NCBI GenBank assembly: GCA_009363875.1
Contig: CM018697.1
Span: 54,701,484 to 54,765,483, forward strand
Direction of reading: 5' to 3'
Origin: Mikania micrantha
Lineage: Eukaryota; Streptophyta; Magnoliopsida; Asterales; Asteraceae
Length of the DNA stretch: 64,000 nucleotides
Under the pieces are notes generated by a model, which worked only from the letters and a program-made list of their open reading frames with translations, had not been told where the DNA came from and ran no database searches. A program made the position numbers and the translations under genes. This document shows positions 56,744 to 64,000 of the stretch, one piece after another. Positions within the stretch are counted from its first letter, which is position 1; each line of letters opens with the position of its first letter.

Positions 56744-57260
56744 CTGAGAAAAATCGAGTAAAAGGGTCAACACAAAGGTTGGTGAGAACACAGGTTTTTC
56801 ATAAGCAGTAAACATCCAATGTTTAAAGTAAGTATGGTTGTATTTACATATCATTTCAATGTAGTATCGATTGATAGCTACTCAATACAGTTATATTATA
56901 TGCGGGTTCGTACCAAAGTTGACATTTGTGCCTCCCGCCATGTCCATCACAAGACAATGGCAAAGTGTTGGTCAATATTGCACTGTTCCGACCTCCAGTC
57001 GGGGTGGCCTCCAAGGCGCGCAACAGTGGGGCTTGTCAGGCCCAGATAGTACTATTCAAGATTACCACACTAGGCGCTACACGCTACTAATGGTCCGTGG
57101 AGTATCGCGAGGACTTTTAGTTGTGATGTGGTCCACACATATACATATAGTGATAAAACATGTCCATACGTAAATAAAATGAGTTGTTGTTCAAAAACAG
57201 TTGTAATGCAGTGTTTTTTGCCCCAAAGGTTAGAAAAGTAAAAAGGGGCCGTGAACTCAC
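56744..57260 (-). other. Candidate intron inside the LTR of E
   Basis: Minus-strand donor TCAG|GTGAGTTCACGGCCCC and acceptor TTTTTCTCAG|GTAAC, span 517 nt. Shorter than in B/C/G, but with the same donor word and the GCCCC...GGGGC pair. Confidence 0.48.
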
Positions 57261-58541
57261 CTGATTATGCAGTTTCCGGTTTTCGTGTGCTCGCTACCTG
57301 CGAGTGCTAGCAGTCCTGCTAGTAAGCATGTATAACCATATAGGTGTGAGTACGTGTTTTGTGGTGTGTTGTATCCCATACAACTCCAAGTGTCGGTGTG
57401 CTCAACCGAGTGTGTGTGTGTTGACTTGTGTTGACTCGACGAATTGTTGCTGATACGTTTGTTGTGTGAAGTTGTCTTAATACAAGTAAGACACCAAAAT
57501 GCATCCTATGACTCAACCCATAATACTTTCACGAAATCCAGTTTTTAAAATCATGACATTCCCGTTTCGGGAAACTTTCTATATTTAGAAGGTTTCTATT
57601 TTTGGAAAATGTGGTTATGAAATCCCATTTCATAAAACAAATTACTCTGGTATGTTTGTAGAAACATATGTAAACACTTTGAAATACGTTGTTTGTGCAT
57701 AAATTACAATTTATGCCATTTTACCCGAATAAAGTTTCCTAAAATAGTAAGTACTTGTTTAAAAGCTCATTTTCACAAATCAAGGTTTCCAATATGCTTA
57801 GAAATCATTTTTAAACATATTTCAAGAATCAAAGTCCATCAAAACATTCGTAACATCAAAAGCCCTCTTTTGATTTACAAAAGTTTTCATAAATAGTAAG
57901 TTTATACAAAATCATGTTTTTGACAAAATCAAATGTCCAAATGTGTTTCTAAACACTCCAATATGCATTTGACAACATCTAGACATGTCTAACATGTCTA
58001 GATCATCACAAATCTATGACTTGCAACATAAAAGTTTCCTTTTATGGCAAGTGTACCAAAATCATTATCAAATCAAACATAACTCAACCAAAACTCGAAT
58101 CTAACATTTCTAAACTATTAAATCAGTAGATCTACAACAATATCACACAAAAGAACCAACAACTTCGTGCTCATTAACCACATGGAGTTGTATGTGTTCA
58201 AAGACACTTGCATGTGGGTTTTTACATCATGCATGTACGATCTAATCATAGACAAACATAGGAAACTACCTTAGAATGCCAAATACAGTGAAAATAGTGG
58301 CTGATGATGAAGGTTTAGCGGTTGATGGTCGTTCTTAGCTTCCTTGCTCCACCTCCAAGATCCAACCACTCCAAAATCACCAAAAGGAAGGAGGAAATGG
58401 TTTAGGAATAGTTTATCAGGGGTTGAGGTGAGTTTGGCAGAGAGTTTGGTCGAGATAGGGTGCACAAGCTCGGAGAAAAACAAGAGAAAAACCGAGTGAA
58501 AGAGTTTGGGGTTGATTTTATAAAAATTTTGATCTGCATGG

Positions 58542-58560
58542 CCTTCGCATACCGCGAAGG
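58542..58560. repeat. CG palindrome upstream of TATA in LTR of E
   Basis: CCTTCGCATACCGCGAAGG, followed about 15 bp on by a decayed partner TATCGCATACCATGACGA. It resembles the palindromes of the Athila-like LTR. Confidence 0.8.
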
Positions 58561-59140
58561 CTGATCAAAAAGCTTATCGCATACCATGACGAAATTCGGG
58601 ATCCAGAGTCCCCGTTACTGCTTCGTGTACCACCAAGCCCGTTGCCAAGGGACCTCCACGTACGAAGATGGGTCCATTTTTTTGTTTTTCGATGATTCGA
58701 TTTCGCGCGTACTCGATTCCTAACGTTTATCCTAAACATCTAATGCATGTTTAGCACATAATCATATAATAGCGCATAAGTTTTGATCACCAACGTTCGT
58801 GAGGCTCGTGTGTGTGTTTCAATAATTCCTTAAATTATCTTTGATAGTTGATGTTCGTGTTTTACGAACTGTTTGCACGCTTGATTAATCCTAATCAACG
58901 TGTGATGCATAATTCAATAATTCCCCGAATTATTGTTTTGCTTTAGTGTTGTGTTTGTCACGCTTGGTTTTCCAAAACCAATGTGCAATGTACGATTCAA
59001 TAGTTCCTTGAACTATCGTTTCGCAGTTGTGTGCGTTTGGCTCATCTAATCAAACATAATTAAATGAAATGCAACAAGTATGAATGTGAAATCTAAAGGA
59101 TGTAAGAGTCGCAATGTACCTGAAACTGCCGGGTGTCACA

Positions 59141-60143
59141 CATAGGCCGAGATCAGGAGTACCCTTTAGATAACGCATAATCCTCTTCACAGCAATCAGA
59201 TGTGATACTCTTGGTTTTGATTGATAATGAGCACACAAACATGTGGAGAACATGATATCTGGCCGAGAAGCAGTGAGATACATCAGAGATCCAATCATTC
59301 CTCGGTACCAGCAGGCTTTGCATCTGACATACTGAACTGGCTCAGAATGTCACCAACGTATTTGATCTGATGAATGAAAATCCCTGCCTCAGACTGATCC
59401 ACCTGCAACCTGAGAAAAAATTTCATCTCCCCCATTGAGCTCATTTCAAACTTGTCTTTCATGACCTTTTCAAATTCCTTGCACAGACTATCATTGGTAG
59501 AACTAAAAATGATTTCATCCACATAAACATGCACCAAGAGCAAATCACTGTCCTTCTCTCGAATAAACAGTGTACAGTCAATGACACCTCTTCTGAACCC
59601 GTTGTTTAGAAGGTGAGTAGATAGTGTCTCATACCATGCTCGCGGTGCTTGATGCAATCCATATAAGGCCTTGTCAAGCTTGTAGACTTGGTCACGATGC
59701 AATGGATCCTCAAAATCGGGAGGTTGACAGAACGTATACTGTTTCACTGACCAAACCATGAAGGAATGCACTCTTGACATCCATTTGATAGACTTTAAAC
59801 TTCTTGAAGGATGCATATGCCAAGAAAATACGGATTGCTTCAAGACGAGCAACCGATGCAAAAAATTCATTATAGTCCAATCCTTCAAACTGTCTGAATC
59901 CTTGAACCACCAGACGTGGTTTGTTTCGCACAATGATCCCGTGATCATCCTTATTGCAACGAAGAACCCATCTGGTGCCTATCACTTTTGCACCTTTTGG
60001 TTTGTCAAAAAGTTGCCAAACACCTAATTTCTTAAATTGGAGAAGTTCTTCTTGCATGGCATCAACCCATGATTTGTCTCTTAATGCCTCAGTGACAGTG
60101 CGTTGTTCAACTTGAGAGATAAAACAGGAATGGACATAGTAGT
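59141..60143 (-). pseudogene. RT region of Copia F
   Basis: RT motifs VARLEAIRIFLA, QMDVKSAFLHG and YGLHQAPRAWY are present across two frames (a shift at about 59740). The catalytic box reads YVDE instead of YVDD, so one catalytic aspartate is lost. Next to DAKPAGT a 67-bp deletion relative to A lies between two GTACC words, followed by IGSLMYLTASRPDIMF and the E junction. Confidence 0.88.
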
Positions 60144-61890
60144 TTACATAAGCAAAGTCAAGAATATCAGCAAGGCCTCCAGAAGATAGCTGATTTCTTG
60201 TCTTAACCCCGTCAAGCGGACATCCAATAATGTTCTCATGAGGATGAATACGATTGATTCTTCCAACAGGATGAACTGTAACTCAATCTGTGGATCAAGA
60301 TTGTTCAGATTTAAATCCTCAAGACCTGACACAAGATTGTCAACATTTGGTACGGGGTCAGCTGGCGGAACTAGGGTTTCATCTTTGTCTGAGCTGTCAT
60401 CATTTATATGTACTGTAGGAATTGAAGTGGATGAAGGTTGCACAGGTTCATCAGGTGCCATTTGTGCATCATACATCATTTGAACAGCAACATCTTCATC
60501 TGAGTACATGGGAGGCATATTGAATGAGTCAAAAAGGCCTAAATAGTCAAACATCCAGTCTGGGCCTTTTCCAGGTGGGGGCATAGTATGTCTCTGAATA
60601 TCAACATGGTACCACTCCTCCACATTGAGTTGATCTGTTGTAGACTCTTTATTATGAGTGTTATACCCAAGAAAGTATCCCTCTTCCACCTTCTCATTGA
60701 ACTTGCCCTGCTCATGTTTCTTAAGCATTGTGCACGGTGCACCAAAAGGTTCAAGATACTTAAGATTTGGCTTTCGGTTGTGGAGCATTATAAAACAAGT
60801 CTTCCTATGTCTCTTCACTATCAATACTCGGTTCAGTGTGTAGCAAGCATTTGCTACAGCTTCATTCCAAAACTGAACTGGAAGTGATGAATCAGCAAGC
60901 ATTGTCCTGGCAATCTCAATCAAAGTTCTGTTAGCAACACCGTTCATTTGCGGCACATATGCAGCACTAAGTTGTTGAACAATTCCCCGGGCATTGCAAA
61001 AGTTCTCCATGTTGTGATTCTTGAATTCTGTCCCGTTTTCAGTTCTGAGCATACGAATCTTGAGCTTATAAAGATATTCAAGTTTGGTAACCAACACTTG
61101 AATGCACTCAAATGTTTCAGATTTCTCCTTCAGAAAGAAAACCCAAGAGTATCTGGAATACTCATCAGTAATGACTAGGCAGTATTGATCCCCAGCTATA
61201 CTCTTGCAGTTGACTGGACTGAATAGATCCATGTGGAGAAGCTCAAGTGGAACAGTGATTGAATGATACTTCTTTGGCTTGTGAGACTGCTTGGTTTGCT
61301 TTCCCTTCTTGCAGGATACACAGACATTAGATAGCTTAAAATTCTTCAGACTAAATCCCTCAACCAAATTGTTGTGTACCAAATGATTCATCTTGCGTAG
61401 ACTCAAATGACCCATCCTCTTATGCCAAAGGATTGAATCTTTCTCAGTTGCCTTTGACATAAAACATGAAGCTATGGAGGATGTTCTTGAAGCTTTGGCC
61501 ATATTGAGTACATACAAGTCTTGCTTTCGAGGTGCTGACATTAAAATCCAATCTTGAGGAATAGTCACACCTAGCTTGAGAATGTAGCATTTGGAGTCAT
61601 CAAAAAGAAATTTATACTGCTTGTCACATATTTGTGACACTGAAAGAAGATTATTCTCTAACTGCTTGACATATCTGACTTTGTCGAAAGAAACTTGGCC
61701 ATTTGACAGAATACCTTCTCCAGTTATGAACCCGCCTTTGTCACCAGCAAACGCTACCTATCAACCTCGAACAGAATTAACATTGGTGAGCAGCGAAATA
61801 TCACCAGTCATGTGCCTAGAAGCCCCACTATCAACGATCCAACAGTTGTTAAGAGCAGCTGTTGGGGCAACCTGCACAAACATAAGCCAT
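60144..61890 (-). pseudogene. Protease and integrase of Copia F
   Basis: VDSGAS lies at about 61830, with a stop within the following protease segment (about 61760). The integrase has LWHKRMGHL, CVSCKKGKQ, HMDLFSPV and TENGTEF (Asp of the second catalytic site changed to Glu in RTEN). GVANRTLIE lacks the segment with the third catalytic residue. A frameshift lies at about 60285. Here pol is in the same frame as gag, separated by a single TAA (about 61889), unlike A. Confidence 0.85.
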
Positions 61891-64000
61891 TAGTTCATTT
61901 TGGGAACCCAAGCCTTTACAGTCTTGGGTTAACCCAATGATTTTCGGATCCAAACAACGATCCATTTACCATCAGGGATAGCCTTGTCTGGAGTGGGTGA
62001 AACTGAAGTCTCAGAAGACTTGACTTTCCAGACTGCGTTTTTACTGAAATAGTTTTTCAGGTAAATGGATGATGTCTTTACTTAATTAACATTGATCACT
62101 TTGGGAACATCCAAGTTCACCAATTTCCCTTTACCCTTGTCCATAGGTTTAACCTGATTTGGTTGTTTGGGTTTTGCTTGAGGTGACTTAGATTCAGATT
62201 TGACAGCTTTGATAAAAATCTGATTCAATTTTCTGGGTGGTGCAACCTTCGGTCTGATCAACTGTGGACAAAATCTTACTATATGTCCAGGTGCACCACA
62301 CTCAAATCAAACTCTGTTACCCTTTTTATGAAAATGTTTTAGTTCAGAAAAAGACTGCTTTTGTGGTTTAAAAACATTTGTTTTTATCTTGTTCTGATTA
62401 AAACCCAAACCCTTTTTCCCATTAGGAACAAGATTTTCAATCTTGTTAGATACACAAGCTTCATTTTCTTTTCAAGCTTTCACAAAGCCTAAAGCTTGAT
62501 AAATTTTTGAAGATGAGATTGGGTCACCTTTCATGACAACAGGTGATTGATTCTAAGCAGTAACACAATCAGAAGAATTATCAGATTCATCCTCAGAATC
62601 AGAGACCCAATTTTCAACAATTCCCTCCATAAAAGATTCCTATGACAAGGAGGAACCCTCATCATTAATCATCCCAATTGGATCAATTACTAATGGAGTT
62701 TTAACATGGAAATCTTTATCATCTTTGAAATCTGGTGAGTTGACAAAGCTATTTATGATTGGTGGAGGACAATGTTGATAACTCACCTTTCCCTTACCCT
62801 TATGATAAGTACCCTTACCAATCATGTGCTCAATAATATATGATGAGCTTTCATAGCTCTTAAGCTTTTGACCTAAGGTCTCATAGTCACATTCAACTAT
62901 GGCTAACTTATTCTTTATCTCATTTATGGTATTGACATAAGAAGTGGTAGCATCTTGCTTGTTCAGAAAAGCAATCTCAGCGTCATGAAGTTGTCGGTTT
63001 AAAATTTCAATTTTAGCTTGAAAGTCTTTTTCATTAGCTTTTAAAACTTTGTTAGCCTCAATATACTGGTTGAGATCACTGATCAAAGCAGCATTGTGAT
63101 TCTGATAAGTAAGGACCTTGCTATCAAGGTCAACACAATTAAAACATCTAGAATGAGAAGAAGAACATTCATCAGATACCTGATCTGACTGTGAAGATGT
63201 AGCAGGAGTAGCAGATGAATTTACCATCAAAGGAAACTGAGTAACAGGTTCTTCAAGATTAGCATCATAATCTGCTTGAGTGTCTGAGTCTGACAAACTT
63301 TCTGACTCTGAGCTAGATGTTTCTTCTATCCTGATCTGTGCTTCTCCAGAAGTGTTCTCTTCACTCAAATCATCTGTCTTCTGAATCTCAGCAACACATG
63401 TTTTATCTTGTCCCCCCTATTCAGAATTGAATATGAAATCCCAATTTTCACCTTCACCCTGTTGTACCATCAAAGCCTTGCTTGTATTTGAAAATCCAGC
63501 CTGAGCAGGAGAATCAATAGGAACAAGTCTTCTTTCTGGATTTGTTGCAGAAGACTTCTAATGCTGAAAAGGATTCTTGTTCCCTGCTTTCCTTTGTTTG
63601 TTCCCTGCTTTCCTTTGTTGTTTGCACTGTCTTGCAAAATGACCTTTCTCCCCGCAGTTGTAGCAAGTGACAGATCCCATGTCAAATCCAAACTTAGACT
63701 CCTTGTTCAGATTTATGTCTTTGCCTGTTCTTTTCACAAACTCCTTGGCTCTCCTTATAGCACTAGCTAGAGCCCACATGATATGTATCCTCTCCATATC
63801 ATCTGGTTCTATCTGAGAATAATCATCATTGGTCAGATAAGGATTGCAAATCTGTCCAGCTACTAAATCATCATAGGAGCTGACAAGAGTAGGCAAAAGA
63901 CCCATGTGCTCCTTGGCAGTCTCTACACTCACTTTATGAAAATTATATGTCTTCAGACTGGTGACTGGTTGATGATGTTCTTTCTGAGAGCTGGATGAGG
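61891..64000 (-). pseudogene. Gag of Copia F (partial)
   Basis: From 63932 the reading matches A (AKEHMGLL, then knuckle CYNCGEKGHFARQC), with a 21-nt tandem duplication after it (RKAGNKQ twice). It stops at 63558. The acidic and coiled-coil part is open at 63368-62640. The second knuckle near 62300 has its first Cys codon changed to TGA. Further stops lie at 62540 and 62080. The N-terminus is beyond the window. Confidence 0.86.

Larger units (their letters stand above)
31354..59140 (-). mobile_element. Ty3/gypsy element E (minus), in two pieces around B; left end lost
   Basis: The order on the minus strand is 5' LTR (59140 to about 56461), gag, protease, RT and RNase H (to 53639), then the B insertion, then the RNase H end and integrase fragment (31700 to 31354), where G inserted. 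The rest of integrase and the 3' LTR are not in the window. Flanking CATAG (59141-59145) is the presumed TSD. Sequence is related to but clearly distinct from the B/C family. It is inserted in Copia F. Confidence 0.82.
56461..59140 (-). repeat. 5' LTR of E, with missing end
   Basis: It starts on the minus strand TGTGACACCCGGCAGTTTC at 59140. The TATA-type run TTTTATAAAA is at about 58516-58525, with a CG palindrome about 20 bp upstream of it (58542-58560). Donor at 57260 and acceptor ending at 56744. No TGACA end and no PBS complement were found between here and gag, so the LTR-leader boundary is deleted and the right-hand limit near 56461 is approximate. The stretch 57480-58260 is AT-rich with repeated TTTCAAAnCA-type words and holds no gene. 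Confidence 0.78.
59141..64000 (-). mobile_element. Copia F: decayed second copy of the Copia A family (minus), continues past 64000
   Basis: Gag and pol align with Copia A throughout. It is interrupted by E in the RNase H-side linker (after KGTPDLGL, 59140/59141) and carries many frameshifts and stops. Its LTRs and any 3' ORF are not in the window. Confidence 0.9.

Noticed and set aside
56819..57173. Plus-strand frames of 76 and 100 codons within the LTR of E
   Set aside because: They overlap each other, oppose the element's sense strand and have no recognisable domain.

Overview
The window is plant nuclear DNA made almost entirely of nested LTR retrotransposons. I found no host gene, tRNA or rRNA gene, or prokaryotic feature. 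The organism is a flowering plant, and probably a eudicot of the daisy family (Asteraceae). That last step is inference: the protein encoded downstream of pol in the 13.8-kb Copia element resembles a protein I recall from annotated Asteraceae genomes. Evidence for the plant assignment is the primer-binding sites matching plant tRNA-Asp and initiator tRNA-Met, plant LTR-style TATA boxes, Copia/SIRE-like, Athila-like and Tekay/Del-like chromovirus proteins, and 5-bp target-site duplications.

Layout, left to right. (1) 1-784 and 8761-9162 are one Ty3/gypsy LTR fragment (K, + strand), split by an Athila-like element (785-8760, TSD ATGAA) that keeps a complete Gag-protease ORF but has no RT, RNase H or integrase. 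(2) 9163-31353 is a minus-strand chromovirus-type element (G) with a truncated 3' LTR, wrecked pol, a gag, PBS and a 4.6-kb 5' LTR. Its gag is split by a young Copia element (A, 12352-26198, TSD AGCTC). A carries gag, pol, a 2.1-kb spacer and a long 3' ORF of the envelope-like class. (3) 31354-31700 and 53639-59140 are two pieces of another minus-strand Ty3 element (E). (4) 31701-53633, between them, is element B (minus, TSD CGGGT). B is itself invaded by element C of the same family (plus strand, 37668-50813). (5) 59141-64000 is a degenerate second copy of the Copia family (F, minus), into which E inserted.

Relative order inferred from nesting: F is oldest, then E inside F, then B and G inside E, then C inside B and Copia A inside G. 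The Athila-like element is a late insertion into K. Copia A is youngest: its two LTRs differ at only about three positions over 652 bp, while the Athila-like LTRs differ by roughly 1.5% plus indels.

Signals not explained by standard annotation: (a) the LTRs of B, C, G and E all hold a strong splice donor (AG|GTGAGTTCA) and acceptor (TTTTC[TC]CAG|GT) between the TATA box and the PBS. Donor and acceptor are spaced identically in the two LTRs of B (1433 nt) and of C (1587 nt), with a GCCCC/GGGGC pair just inside the donor. (b) Short CG-rich palindromes are arrayed in LTRs and leaders: CATTCGGCGAATG in Copia A and gypsy C, and TCGCGTAGCGCGA in the Athila-like element and E. (c) TATTGTGCAG occurs immediately before both pol and the 3' ORF of Copia A. 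(d) B and C share an amber codon in the reverse transcriptase. (e) Two inverted LTR-to-LTR junctions lie at about 9162 and 50814.
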